A program made the translations under genes and the position numbers. From contig CM046853.1 of assembly GCA_025617745.1 (NCBI GenBank), positions 52,663,021 to 52,727,020 on the forward strand: 64,000 nucleotides of DNA, read 5' to 3'. This DNA comes from Heliocidaris erythrogramma (taxonomy: Eukaryota; Echinodermata; Echinoidea; Camarodonta; Echinometridae). Positions 49,101 through 55,226 of this stretch are shown one piece after another (position 1 is the first letter of the stretch; each line of letters starts with the position of its first letter). The notes beneath the pieces are model-generated. The model saw nothing but the letters and a program-made list of their open reading frames with translations. It searched no databases and was not told the DNA's origin.

Positions 49101-51012
49101 TCAATCTGCTGCTTTTGCTGGGGGGTTAAGTCAATGATTTCCCAGTCTGAGCTATCAGGGGTTTCATTTTCAGATGGCCTAACTTCACCAGTCCCTCCAG
49201 AACCACAAGTTAGCCGGTTGAATTTCCTGCTCTTCGGTGAATTTTTATTGCTTGTCCTACTAGATTCTGTCTTAACTTTGTCCCTCGTCGGAGAAGTCAT
49301 ATCAGTGGTTTTGGCTCTGATTGGTTTTGGTCTTGGAGGAGGGCCCTGCAGAGATGCTTGATGAATCAGTCCTGACGGTTTGCTTGGTGGAGGAGGCCTT
49401 GGCGGTTTGGATTTCTCTTGAATCTCACCATTAGATCCCTTTCGCTTATCCTTGGGTGATTTCATGCTGTCAAAAGCCAGTTGATCACAAGACTTTACAG
49501 CTCTTCTATTTCTTTTTAATGTACTTCTTTCAGTGATACCATTGTCTGATTTATCTCCTTTTTTGCCATCATTCCCTTCCTCTTCTCCACTTCCAAGTTT
49601 TGTATGGCTCTCAGGTGTCTTCTGCTGGCAAGATGTCTCATCGTTGATATTACCAATTCTTTTCATATCAGTATTTAACTCACAGTCCGGATCACTTTCA
49701 GACATACTCTTGACCCGTCTTGGTGGCGCTACAGGATTGCGAAGCATTGTTTTCCTGGGGAGGATCGGGGGAGCTTTAGGGTCCTCTACAGGCTGATCAA
49801 TCTTAGCTCCTGAAGAAGCCGTTGAGGTCTGCTCACTGTCCGGTGTTTTCAAAGTACTATGTTTTTCGGTAATATCCTTGGTCATTGAAGAGTTGTTGTT
49901 AGTTGGGTCACCACTACAAGGCACAACATCTGAAAGTTCTTCTGGTTTATTGCTATTTACTTGTGGAGGATCCTCCTTTGAAACTTCAGGGCTTTGCCGT
50001 GTTAGGGGTTTGGCTTTCACTGTCGGTTTGGGAGAAGAACCCTGCAGAATGGGTATTCCAGAAAGTCTCTTGGGTGGCAAAGATGGGCGCTGAGGTACTG
50101 CTTTCTTGCCATTCTCTGAAAATGAATTTTCAATATCATTATCTAAACTAACACCAAATGCATGAGTTTTCCTCTTTGACAGCATAGCAAGACTTGGTTT
50201 CTTGGGACTAATGTTCGGTTTTGGTTTATTTGCAGGAACAGTTGTATTTGCATGTTTGTTCTCTGCCTTATTCTGGGAAACTGCTGAAGTGATACTTTTA
50301 TCATCATCTATGGTGTCTGATGATACACTGCTTCGCGGTGTGTCTGATTCTCCATCTGTGATTGTTCCAGAAGATGCGGAATAGTCTGATGTGGAAGAAT
50401 TGGAACGCTGCACTGGAGCTCGAACGGGAGACCATTTAGGAGATGTGCGTGGAGACACCTTTGGAGTGAGATCAGATGAACCCAGAGTCAATCTCCTGAC
50501 AGGTACGTTTGGTCTCTCCCGCGGGCTTGGCACGCTACCATTTGTGACTATGTTGCATCCATTGCCATTTGGCAGTGTGGATGATGATGACGATGAAGAT
50601 GATGATGAAGACAAGGAGGATGACAATGATGATGATGAGGATTCTTCTCCTGGAGGAGTTTGGTCTGATTCTTGGGAAGGGACATTGCGCTTTGGAGGCA
50701 CTCGAGGACGAGGACTTGGTGCCACTTCTGGAGCACCGTTAGCCTTGTAGTTGATGGTCTTCCGTGGCTTTGGAGTTGGTCTGGATGGATTGCCATTGGG
50801 TTTAGAAGCCTCAGGGGTGCTGGCCTGGATATCCGATGGTACCGCAGAGGTATCATTTGTGATGGTATCTGAGGAGGAGGTACTGGTGATGCTCTCTATG
50901 CTATCTCCTTCAATGAGTGTGTTCCTCGGTGATGTCACAGCAAGTCCTTTGGGCTTCGGGGCAAGGGATGGCTTTTTCGGGTGCGGGGGATGAGACGGCA
51001 GACTTGCAACCC
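22111..51012 (-). CDS. FGD6: FGD6-like RhoGEF/FYVE/PH protein gene (18 coding exons, 5' end missing)
   Basis: Spliced coding span of one gene, 5021 nt in the exons listed separately: 1672 residues plus TGA. Domain order (numbering from the first complete visible codon): disordered Pro/Ser-rich region 1-1050, acidic linker 1053-1110, DH/RhoGEF about 1115-1310, PH1 about 1338-1440, FYVE about 1458-1525, Lys-rich linker to 1565, PH2 about 1572-1670. This is the architecture of the FGD family. The LLNV-DLRQVID start of the DH domain, the WIPD...[14 protein letters not shown] and the [14 protein letters not shown]2 match vertebrate FGD6 best (from memory; no search run). Family members are Cdc42 exchange factors acting at PI3P-bearing endosomal and ruffling membranes. 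All 17 internal junctions have GT/AG borders and agree in phase. Human FGD6 is about 1430 residues, so this N-terminal region is longer. FGD5 is the main alternative name. Confidence 0.93.
22775..22869 (-). CDS. FGD6: FGD6-like exon Q: PH2
   Basis: 95 nt, acceptor CTCCCACCAG|CAA, donor TGCAAG|GTAGGA. It encodes [32 protein letters not shown], aligning with the human segment EDENSESKVFQLLHKNMLFYVFKAEDAHSAQ by position. It ends in phase 2, splitting an Arg codon. Identity here is lower than in the other PH2 exons, but the frame and borders fit. Confidence 0.88.
23274..23462 (-). CDS. FGD6: FGD6-like exon P: PH2
   Basis: 189 nt in phase 0, acceptor TCTTGCAG|GTG, donor AACCAG|GTAAAC. It encodes [20 protein letters not shown], then [20 protein letters not shown] and [18 protein letters not shown]. 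Human FGD6 has SMSGYLYRSKGNKKPWKHFWF and VLYTYAASEDVAALESQPLLGF, so the match is close along the whole exon. This is the first two thirds of the C-terminal PH domain. Confidence 0.97.
23659..23774 (-). CDS. FGD6: FGD6-like exon O: basic linker between FYVE and PH2
   Basis: 116 nt, acceptor CCTTATAG|CT, donor TTGAAG|GTATGC. It encodes a very Lys/Arg-rich linker ([20 protein letters not shown] then VRPSALK). The human protein has a similar basic linker ending RKQKKIPAALKEV. Flanking splice phases (1 in, 0 out) fit. It is preceded by the 3.8-kb intron filled by a transposon-like satellite. Confidence 0.88.
23848..27169. mobile_element. 3.3-kb TIR element filling FGD6 intron 14
   Basis: Ends are inverted repeats of about 40 bp: left ATATGTGACCCGTCACGACA...GAGACAGAAGTCGC, right (reverse complement) ATATGTGACCCTCCGTCAAA...GAGACAGAAGTCGC. 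The interior is a diverged satellite (24200-26700). No transposase frame was found. The element explains most of the 3.8-kb intron between exons N and O. A clear target duplication was not found. Confidence 0.75.
24200..26700. repeat. Diverged internal satellite, short units in ~0.8-kb higher-order repeats
   Basis: AGAGCAAAGACGCAGTTTAT followed by CTTCATCCTGCTGTTTAACA recurs at about 24608, 25098, 25506 and 26200 with shorter variants near 24780 and 25730. Each is followed by AACCAGAAAGAAAGGACC and GATTATGAAACAAGTGC. A larger unit that begins with GATTCTACAAAAA-type text starts near 24560, 25460 and 26140. The frames in this area are repeat translations. Confidence 0.8.
27543..27642 (-). CDS. 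FGD6: FGD6-like exon N: FYVE zinc finger, C-terminal half
   Basis: 100 nt, acceptor CTTGTGTAG|GTG; the donor GTAT|GTAAGT is preferred over the weaker GTT|GTATGT four bases earlier because only it gives the phase needed by the next exon. It encodes [20 protein letters not shown] then [13 protein letters not shown]. The last two cysteine pairs (CGHC, CDKC) and the RVC motif complete an intact eight-cysteine FYVE domain. Confidence 0.93.
27768..27890. mobile_element. Palindromic MITE, about 120 bp
   Basis: Arms GCATCGTCTCATCAAACCGT...CAAGTCTGCCGAAATCCCATTGAA and their reverse complement, TTCAATGGGATGTCGGCGAA...GGTTTGATGAAACGCTGCCC, with a short loop. It lies in intron 13. Confidence 0.8.
28318..28449. 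mobile_element. CTCTCAGCCAATC-family MITE, copy 1 (next to exon M donor)
   Basis: Core CTCTCAGCCAATCTGATGCA and AGGATTTCAGTAGCTTA, with ends GGGGGTGCTTCTTTAAG and ATTTTATGAAACGGGGGCCC. It ends 5 bp inside the 5' splice site of exon M (FYVE). Confidence 0.75.
28455..28595 (-). CDS. FGD6: FGD6-like exon M: FYVE zinc finger, N-terminal half
   Basis: 141 nt in phase 0, acceptor GTTTGTAG|GTT, donor GGCAAG|GTAAGC. It encodes [20 protein letters not shown] followed by [20 protein letters not shown]. The exon carries the WxxD motif (WIPD), the first two Zn-binding CxxC pairs (CMIC and CRAC) and the basic RRHHCR PI3P-binding signature. It strongly matches FGD6. A MITE end abuts the donor only 5 nt into the intron. 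Confidence 0.97.
28838..28925 (-). ncRNA. mir-2007: mir-2007 microRNA hairpin in FGD6 intron 12
   Basis: An imperfect hairpin of about 80 nt in the sense orientation of the host gene. The 5' arm (28893-28915, read on the minus strand, beginning TATTTCAGGCAG and ending CTGGTAA) pairs with the 3' arm TTACCAGTTGCCACCTGAAA through some 28 positions with a small internal bulge and a terminal loop of about 19 nt. This is the shape of an animal pre-miRNA. The 23-nt 5' arm agrees with my memory of echinoderm miR-2007 (seed ATTTCAG), a family described from sea urchin. The hairpin itself is seen directly; the name rests on memory. It would be processed from the FGD6 intron or from its own promoter. 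Confidence 0.8.
29160..29265 (-). CDS. FGD6: FGD6-like exon L: PH1 C-terminal helix
   Basis: 106 nt, acceptor TTTCCTCAG|G, donor CACAAA|GTAAGT. It encodes [20 protein letters not shown], then [15 protein letters not shown]. The invariant PH-domain Trp is in DSWYNAL, in the closing helix (human: RDEWLEAISRAIEEY). The intron that follows carries the mir-2007 hairpin. Confidence 0.95.
29494..29645. mobile_element. TA-flanked MITE (CAGTGAAACCTG type)
   Basis: It begins TACAGTGAAACCTGTTATAT and ends GGTCGCTAAAGCAGGTTTGA, with an internal AAGTGGTCTTTA/AAAGACCACT inverted pair. Tc1/mariner-pogo style. In intron 11. Confidence 0.65.
29759..29835 (-). CDS. FGD6: FGD6-like exon K: PH1
   Basis: 77 nt, acceptor TTTTTTCAG|GTG, donor GCATC|GTAAGT. 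It encodes [26 protein letters not shown], matching the human QNELKIESVERSFILSASS region. It ends in phase 2, splitting a Ser codon. Confidence 0.94.
29965..30133. mobile_element. Pogo/Tigger-like MITE
   Basis: Terminal repeats AGTGGAACCTCATTGTATAG and (right end, reverse complement) CAGTGGAACCTCATAGCGAA, flanked by TA. Internal AACAAGGTTTCGAAATA. In intron 10. Confidence 0.8.
30345..30428 (-). CDS. FGD6: FGD6-like exon J: PH1
   Basis: 84 nt in phase 0, acceptor ACTTTCAG|CTG, donor ATGAAG|GTGAGT. It encodes [28 protein letters not shown], matching human FNDALLYTTPVQSGMYKLNNMLSLAGMK. A second AG eight bases later (CTGAG|TGA) would break the frame, so the start at 30428 is preferred. Confidence 0.94.
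31067..31135 (-). CDS. FGD6: FGD6-like exon I: PH1, first strands
   Basis: 69 nt in phase 0, acceptor TTCATGCAG|AGA, donor TTCTTG|GTAAGT. It encodes [23 protein letters not shown], the first two strands of the PH1 domain (human: VFLKEGILMKLSRKVMQPRMFFL). Confidence 0.94.
31609..31680 (-). CDS. FGD6: FGD6-like exon H: DH-PH1 linker
   Basis: 72 nt in phase 0, acceptor ATCTTTCAG|GAT, donor GGCAGG|GTGAGT. It encodes [24 protein letters not shown], the bridge between the DH domain and the first PH domain (human: DNFQKLMQIQYSLNG...VQPGR). Confidence 0.95.
32075..32285. repeat. Interspersed repeat, copy 1 (partner 63330-63530)
   Basis: It shares GTGCAGA(A/T)AA(A/G)(A/G)TCATTTGTAC, TATGATTTTA and CACGTCCACCAAA blocks in the same order with 63330-63530. 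In intron 7. Confidence 0.75.
32304..32362 (-). CDS. FGD6: FGD6-like exon G: end of DH domain
   Basis: 59 nt, acceptor TTCTTCAG|AT, donor CAAGGG|GTAAGT. It encodes [20 protein letters not shown], nearly identical to the human FGD6 VIEVANHANDTMKQG at the end of the DH domain. Confidence 0.95.
32720..32869. mobile_element. CTCTCAGCCAATC-family MITE, copy 2 (next to exon F donor)
   Basis: Terminal inverted repeats of about 30 bp: TCCATAAAACTTGTTATCAA at the left and TTGATAACAAGTTTTATGAA at the right. The core CTCTCAGCCAATCAGATTCA matches the other copies. It ends about 38 bp inside the 5' splice site of exon F. Confidence 0.8.
32908..32958 (-). CDS. FGD6: FGD6-like exon F: DH domain micro-exon
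   Basis: 51 nt, acceptor ATTCTAG|AT, donor ACAACAG|GTGAGA. It encodes [17 protein letters not shown], matching the DYLKNL segment that follows the CR3 motif in human FGD6. The phase (1 in, 1 out) fits both neighbours. A MITE end lies about 38 nt inside the following intron. Confidence 0.93.
33634..33721 (-). CDS. FGD6: FGD6-like exon E: DH catalytic core (CR3)
   Basis: 88 nt, acceptor TTTTGTAG|ATG, donor CTCACAG|GTAATC. It encodes [20 protein letters not shown] then IPQYKLLLT. The [13 protein letters not shown] string is the most conserved DH signature (CR3), which contacts the Rho GTPase switch regions. It was too short to appear as a separate open frame and was read from splice sites and homology. 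Confidence 0.95.
34273..34429 (-). CDS. FGD6: FGD6-like exon D: DH domain
   Basis: 157 nt, acceptor GCTTGTAG|G, donor TTTGAG|GTGAGG. It encodes [20 protein letters not shown], then [16 protein letters not shown] conserved-region residues shared with the FGD family (IADIF..KG...KMYS). The acceptor lies only about 37 bp from the end of the 688-bp palindromic element in intron 3, so the branch point must sit at or inside that element's edge. Confidence 0.95.
34466..35153. mobile_element. 688-bp near-perfect palindrome in FGD6 intron 3
   Basis: The left arm (34468-34773) and right arm (34847-35152) are reverse complements with few differences: TCGGAAAATAACGTTAAACA against TGTTTAACGCTATTTTCCGA at the outer ends, GATTAAAACTTC against GAAGTTTTAATC at the inner ends. 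The 73-bp loop itself contains a hairpin (GCGCATTCTTG/CAAGAATGCGC, 34820-34847). No coding capacity. A foldback-like MITE occupying two thirds of intron 3. Confidence 0.9.
35487..35641 (-). CDS. FGD6: FGD6-like exon C: DH domain
   Basis: 155 nt, acceptor GCAAACAG|GAC, donor AACTG|GTAAGT. It encodes [20 protein letters not shown] and [20 protein letters not shown], the second part of the RhoGEF helical bundle (compare the human FGD6 sequence around QILYYLPQLYELNKDLL). It ends two bases into a Trp codon. Confidence 0.95.
35745..36305. mobile_element. Inverted pair of tRNA-like repeats (copies 3 and 4)
   Basis: Copy 3 on the minus strand (tRNA-like part 35863-35934) and copy 4 on the plus strand (36142-36213) face away from each other around a shared CCTCTTCTTTCTGACTCATT/GATCTTGGGTATT spacer. 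A 60-bp block starting AAGCTTGACTGGGGAGGAAC occurs directly repeated at 35750 and 36041. Both tRNA-like parts are 72 nt with the same 7-bp acceptor stem and B-box. In intron 2, about 100 bp upstream of exon C. Confidence 0.75.
36343..37213. mobile_element. TTAA-type palindromic element (AAGGGGAAGTCCAC family)
   Basis: Left end AAGGGAAGTCCACCCTGATA, right end (reverse complement) AAGGGGAAGTCCACTCTAGT. The inverted repeat extends about 200 bp (TTTGAGCAAAA, TTATGAATT, AACACAAATT(G/A)GCAACTCCATGA). Flanks ATAA and TTAA, probably a decayed TTAA duplication. Its centre is interrupted by another element at 36736-37062. Confidence 0.8.
36732..37066. mobile_element. TTAA element nested inside the previous one
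   Basis: TTAA (36732-36735 and 37063-37066) brackets 327 bp with ends AGGGAGCGACAAGTCGCAAT and (right, reverse complement) AGGGAGTGGCAAGTCGTAAT. It is more GC- and CpG-rich than its host. Non-coding. Confidence 0.82.
37866..38010. mobile_element. CTCTCAGCCAATC-family MITE, copy 3 (next to exon B donor)
   Basis: GGGGAGTGTTTATCAAGTGT at the left and ATTTTATGAAACGCTCCCCT at the right, with core GCTCTCGGCCAATCAGATGC. It ends 18-19 bp inside the 5' splice site of exon B. Confidence 0.8.
38029..38293 (-). CDS. FGD6: FGD6-like exon B: acidic linker and start of DH domain
   Basis: 265 nt. Acceptor AATTGCAG|G completes an Arg codon split from the previous exon; donor AATGTG|GTGGGT. It encodes an acidic Ser/Asp/Glu stretch ([21 protein letters not shown]), then [20 protein letters not shown] and [14 protein letters not shown]. 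The last part is the first helix of the RhoGEF domain and closely resembles human FGD6 ([15 protein letters not shown]). The acidic patch corresponds in position to the acidic stretch before the human DH domain. A short inverted-repeat element begins 18-19 nt inside the following intron. Confidence 0.95.
38294..40000. other. Intron 1, 3' part
   Basis: No coding signal of its own. A 100-codon plus-strand frame at 39058 has no recognisable domain. 38868-38890 holds a small ATGGAAAGT duplication. Otherwise unique-looking intron. Confidence 0.4.
40004..40140. repeat. Purine minisatellite GAGGTAGAGAGGGG
   Basis: About nine tandem units of 13-15 bp (GGGGGAGGTAGAGA variants) in intron 1. Confidence 0.9.
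40990..41340. repeat. Interspersed repeat beginning GGGCGGATCCAGGAATT
   Basis: Its start matches the repeat end at 806. G-rich runs (GGGGGGGGGG at about 41296) and the text GGGGCACA. The overlapping frames are not genes. Confidence 0.5.
42182..42220. repeat. CCG/C15/A10 low-complexity tract
   Basis: CCGCCGCCGCCTCCT, then C15, then A10. In intron 1. Confidence 0.85.
43127..43160. repeat. (GT)n microsatellite
   Basis: GTGTGTGTGTGTCC followed by TGTGTGTGTGTGTG. Confidence 0.9.
43566..43655. other. Long hairpin with about 40-bp stem
   Basis: CCTTCATTGCTATTATATAA ... TAGAACAGGTG, a 13-base loop, CACCTGTTCTA ... TTTTACATAATAGCAATGAAGG. About 90 nt in all with small bulges, the size of a pre-miRNA, but its right arm is also the start of a tandem repeat, so a transposon remnant is as likely. 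Confidence 0.6.
43631..43982. repeat. Tandem duplication of about 176 bp x 2, with inner repeats
   Basis: TTATTTTACATAATAGCAAT starts units at 43631 and 43805. Each unit holds two copies of GTGTAATGACCCAAATTAA followed by AATTCAAATTGTAAAAT, and ends in repeated TGTAAAATGT. Units differ by a few bases only. Confidence 0.9.
44132..44269. mobile_element. CTCTCAGCCAATC-family MITE, copy 4 (intact)
   Basis: Best-preserved copy. Terminal repeats AGGGGAGCATTTCATCAAGC and (right, reverse complement) TGGGGAGCATTTCATTGAGT, both leading into TTTTGTCAGTG(G/A)TTTTTAC. Core CTCTCAGCCAATCAGATCCA. Confidence 0.85.
45413..45438. repeat. C26 homopolymer in intron 1
   Basis: 26 uninterrupted C on the plus strand, so G26 in the FGD6 pre-mRNA. 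The longest C run in the window. Confidence 0.9.
47290..47470. repeat. Interspersed repeat, copy 2 (partner 21060-21245)
   Basis: Same block order as 21060-21245, including TAAAACAATTCTTATGTAGA and CATGGTCAACC. Confidence 0.7.
47856..51012 (-). CDS. FGD6: FGD6-like exon A: giant N-terminal exon, proline/serine-rich
   Basis: 3157-nt exon, open throughout, encoding residues 1-1051 plus two bases. It starts after a pyrimidine-rich acceptor ending TGTTTGACAG and ends GAAAG|GTAATA. The protein is low-complexity and probably disordered: [11 protein letters not shown] near the start (similar to the APKPK motifs at the human FGD6 N-terminus), a long poly-Ser run, many SP/TP sites, and PxxP-type candidates for SH3 binding such as [24 protein letters not shown] and [11 protein letters not shown]. 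Near the end come YELIPDP and DNDYVYPDF tyrosine motifs. The reading frame stays open upstream to a GTG at 51052, but those bases are the acceptor tract, so the true start is in an exon further upstream. A very long first or second exon is also typical of vertebrate FGD6. Confidence 0.93.
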
Positions 51013-51773
51013 CTGTCAAACAGACAAAAAGAGAAGAATGGAGTTGATTCACCTTGTCAAATTACTCAAATGACACTACTACTATTATTGTTTTGCTTAT
51101 CAATCAACATAGAATAATATAAAACATTTATGAATCACAAATCACACTGTTCCTTTCGGGACATTCAGTTCCCTTATAAATCATAACACAGCTAAAAAAA
51201 GTTATGTTTCTAGAGAAAGGAATTCATAGGAATCTTTTTTAAATATTTGATATACATACATACAAAATTCAAAAGACTACCTGTTTGAAGTGTGATTGTC
51301 TTATAAAAACTTGGTATCTATTCTTGTTTTCTTAAGAAGTTAACACTCATAAAATAAAGTAAAGCTCAGTCACCCCATTTGTTAATAAAGAATTCTTGAA
51401 TGAATTTCATTACATTTATTTTCAGGCCAAACATTCCCTGAGGAGTCTGAGTATAATGATTTTATAGGACTGAAGCCAGAGATACATTAGAATAACTGCT
51501 CCTGTTTATACAGACTTCTTTCTATTTTCCTCCAAATGCAATCTTTTGAATGGTAATTCAACATGTATCCAAAAAATTCTTTGCTTTCATTCACCTCATT
51601 GTTTTTTGTTGGGTTTTTATGTGACCAGTATGTCTAATTTCAACCAATTTAAAAAATGTTTGAGGTATCCACTAAGGCCCAAAATCGGTTATTTGTCGGC
51701 TCAATAATAGTAGCATTTCTTTTATCTTCATCTCTCCCTTTTATTTCTCTATCTTTCTTACTCTCTTTCTTTC

Positions 51774-51817
<44 letters not shown>

Positions 51818-53320
51818 TTTCTCTAAGACTATTTCTCATACTCTTTCTCTCCATTTATTCTCTCTTCCTTTCTCTCTCGCTTTTGCTCTCTTCCTCTCTC
51901 CCTCTCTCTCTTCCTCTTTTTCTCAAACTATGTATCTCCTATACGTATAGATGTCCCACATCATTTCTCTTCTCCCTCAAATTACTTTTTTGTGAGCCTT
52001 TTCAATCGTCTCTGATGTGTCCAAGATCACCAAATTAAATATTTCTACTATTAAAACAAAGGCTTTTTCCTTGGATCTATTACGTTTGAACAACATTACA
52101 ATACTGACTTTATGCCTCAATATCTATTTGAATATAGAAACAACAACGAAAGGCATATATGAATTAAGAATTAAATTGCTTTCATAAGGACTTGTTTCCA
52201 TTTGGAGGTCACAACTAAAAAGCGTAAGCATATAAAAGCATCACCAATTTAATGAATCTTATTTCCATTTTGCTCTGAATTCAGAAATCAACAAAATCAT
52301 CCACCCTTCAGCCACCTCACAGCATGCTAATGAATATTTTCATACATTCATTTACACTTGTCAAATATGCATAAATGCAGTTTTGTAATATCATGTGAAA
52401 AGTTAGATGAGATACATTGTACTTCCAATAGGCAAGCTTTGGTATAGAAGTTACTGATTACAAGTCATTCCCCTAGTAATCCTGTAAGCACACCTCAGAA
52501 CAATAACCCCTCTTGGTTTGATCTAGCTGATTAAAACCTACCAGCATAATGTGTCCTATGTATTAGTTGGTCATTAAATGTCTTAAGAGTAATCCCTCTT
52601 TAGAATTAATTACAATAGATGTTTACAGAGACAGAATAGTTGAGAAAAATTATGTTCTTGGGGTTCCTTCATGTCTTTGGACTTCTTCCTTCGTGCTGTG
52701 CTCCTGCCCGTGCGGGCCTTGATAGGGGAGCACCAAGTCTTCATACCAAGCCTTTTCGTATCACTAATATATATATATGTTCAATTGTGATACTTTATCA
52801 TCATTTACTACTTCTCCGATGTGCATTTGCTCCTGCCTAGACAGGCCTTGATTAAGGAGTAGCGAGTTCTCATAGTCAAGCCTTATATATAAAACTGTTC
52901 CACCTCAATGTTTATGTTCTACAATATATGTTGTTTTATACATTTATATTTTCACATTGTGAACGGACTCTTCTTCGTCGTGTCGTGATTAAGCCCGAGT
53001 CATATCGATTATTTCATAATCCGGGATTCGACGGCTTTGATCCGGTCGAATACTGGTGCATCGATAAATGATGGGCAGTGAAAACAGAGTTGCACACATT
53101 TGCACACAGTGCATGCACCATGCACCGGTGACCGGTCCGCTGACATCGCGGGCATATGTATGGGGCTCTCGCTGCTCGACATTAACGATAGCCCGCTAGC
53201 CAATGGCTAGTAAAAATCACGGCGGACTAGCCAAAATCTAGTTTCTAGTCTGTATGGCTAGCCAAAATATCACTCTAGTGTCGCACGAAGCGATGCTCAT
53301 TGTCGACAAATGATTCAAAT
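51013..53320. other. Upstream intron or flank with CT repeats
   Basis: No coding exon seen. 51737-51920 is a long CT-rich microsatellite with an uninterrupted (CT)n core near 51780-51812. 52700-52755 and 52832-52890 are a diverged duplicate (CCTTGAT(A/T), GGAG, AGT, TCATA, CAAGCCTT). 52970-53210 is GC- and CpG-richer than its surroundings. The first coding exon of the FGD6-like gene should lie in this direction but was not recognised. Confidence 0.4.
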
Positions 53321-53339
53321 TCAAAGAATTAATAAACTT

Positions 53340-53517
53340 ATGGGGTGTTGCAAGAAAGTTGCGATTGACTGCAAGTTGCAACTGATCGGTACTGACCAAT
53401 CAAAATCATTGTTGCAAGCGCATCTTATTGAATGGGCAGACCCTGAACCATTCAGAATGGTTGTTCTAATTTGCTTTACAATTTGCAATTGATTGCAACT
53501 TTCTTGCAACACCCCAT
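53340..53517. mobile_element. MITE with GGGGTGTTGCAAGAAAGTTG ends
   Basis: 178 bp. The left end ATGGGGTGTTGCAAGAAAGT and the right end ACTTTCTTGCAACACCCCAT are exact reverse complements for more than 20 bp and continue with GATTGA(C/T)TGCAA. No coding capacity. Confidence 0.85.
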
Positions 53518-53893
53518 TACTTTGTCTTTGGAGAGCTGAATGGAACACGTTTGTTCGATGCAAAAAAAAAAAACAATACGAAATAAACTTTTCGTCGCTC
53601 ATGACTTCATTCAGCTTCAGATCATTTCCAAGAAGTAATTGCCAATTTGATGAGAGTGTGATATAGTTATTGCGAAATTGGAACACTCGTACTCATGCCC
53701 GTATTTATCATGTTCAATTATACAATTGTCAAATTGACAATGCAGAGAGAGTGCATTAATATTATCGTAAACTTTAGTCCGCGAGCGAAAGGTAGTTAAC
53801 AGTTTGAAGTCTCCTTCACGTTCTCTGCTAGTATATTATGCTGTACGTTACAGAGTTTCCTTTTTTATTTGCTTTTTTGTTTGTTTTGTGGAG

Positions 53894-54232
53894 GTGTTGT
53901 GGATCAGTGGATAAGTCCCCGGACTGTGAACCACGAAGTCCGGGGTTCGAATCCCACCGCAGCACTAGCGTCCTTTGGCAAGACATTTGCCACTCTCCAC
54001 CCAGGTGTTAAATGGGTACCCGGTAGGATGGCAAAAGTTAATGTCCTTTGCTTAGCATGTGCATGCTTGGAAACAGGCGACTGTCTGGAATGCTCCCCAG
54101 GGAGTGGATAATGTGCATACATTGTGTGCGGGCGTGCCAGAATCCAACGACCGGGGTAATAATATATATCCAGCGCTTTGATCCAGTTTGGGAAAGGCGC
54201 TTTATAAATGCCAGGTATTATTATTATACAAA
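53894..54232 (+). mobile_element. tRNA-derived SINE
   Basis: The head 53894-53965 folds as a tRNA: acceptor GTGTTGT/GCAGCAC, A-box region GATCAGTGGATAAG, anticodon loop CTGTGAA (GTG, His-like), B-box GGTTCGAATCC. The body includes CCAGGTGTTAAATGGGTACC and GGCGCTTTATAAATGCC, and it ends in a (TTA)n tail. This is the standard layout of echinoderm tRNA-SINEs. CCCCGGACT and AGTCCGGGG offer a competing 9-bp hairpin across the anticodon arm, so the RNA may not fold like a tRNA. Confidence 0.85.
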
Positions 54233-54849
54233 TCGATGCACCCGTTTTGCCAGTTTTGCCAATTGAACACCGGCTAACCAATCGATTCAACTCATGCTTA
54301 GTCGTGATCTTAGTTAACACTCGCCATCATCCACGCTACGATAAGATCTTCTACAAATGACTAATACTAAGAGTGTTACACACTCATTAATTACCATCCT
54401 AATGAACATGTGATTTTTTTGTCAGAGCTTGTCAGCACATCCAAGATGGAGTCTCAATGTTTATTCTATTTTTTCTTCCAATTCTCATGTACTGATCATG
54501 TAAAATTGCTTCCTTGTTTCTCATCATGATTTTTTTTTTTCGAAAAGAGGAAGTTCCATGTTAATAACTAATATTCTTTCTGTACATATGAATGATATTG
54601 GGTTGATACTTGATTTCAATACAGATGTTCATAATTTCATTTCATTTGTACAGTATGCAATACAGAAGCTGAAAACATGCTGAAACTGCATACTTTTCTC
54701 TTCTTTCTTATACATGTAGTTACAAGATATCCTCATTTCAAATATATCCAATATTAAAAGAGGAGGCGGGTCAAAAAAAGAAAGAAAGGAGGGGACAGGA
54801 AAATTAAAGCAATCAATTAGGCCTATATTTGGTCTTTTACTAATTTTAT

Positions 54850-55215
54850 CTCATTAAAGAGTACATTCATCAGGAAATACCAGGTTCAAAGATAGTGTGC
54901 TTGTCAGCAAATGAACAATAAATCTGCTACAGTATAGGGACCTACATTTTCAGCATTGGATAGAAATAGATTTCTTTTTTGTATCTCATTAAAGGAAATA
55001 TTCATTAGGAAATAGCAGATTCAAAGAGTGCGAGTGTGAGTGCGAGTGTGCGTGCGAGTGTGCTTGCGAGTATGCTTGCTAGCGCATAAAAATATAAATC
55101 TGGTATAGCTATGGCCCTTTGACGCATTGGTCACTGTAGGTTTTCTTTTTATATCTCATTAAAGGGAATATTCATCAGGAAATAGCAAATTCAAAGAGCT
55201 GCAATGCCCCAGCGC
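54850..55215. repeat. Tandem-like repeat, TATCTCATTAAAGGGAATAT units
   Basis: ATCTCATTAAAG..ATATTCATCAGGAAATA, GCA(A/G)ATTCAAAGA blocks start at 54850, 54985 and 55152, separated by AATAAATCTG(C/G)TA(C/T)A text. A fourth block is at 56213-56275, beyond the TTAA element. Confidence 0.75.
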
Positions 55216-55226
55216 CTCTACACATG

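Noticed and set aside
51013..51052. Translation start at GTG 51052 giving a 1066-residue single-exon protein
   Set aside because: The first 13 codons are the pyrimidine tract of a splice acceptor (TGTTTGACAG|G) and no ATG is present. The domain-bearing exons that follow show it is an internal exon.
53009..53203. Candidate first coding exon of FGD6 (65-residue minus-strand frame in a CpG-richer segment)
   Set aside because: No canonical donor in the required phase, no resemblance to FGD6 N-termini, and short internal repeats. It remains only a place to look for a promoter.
53894..53965. tRNA-His gene
   Set aside because: It is the head of a SINE with a long non-tRNA body and (TTA)n tail.
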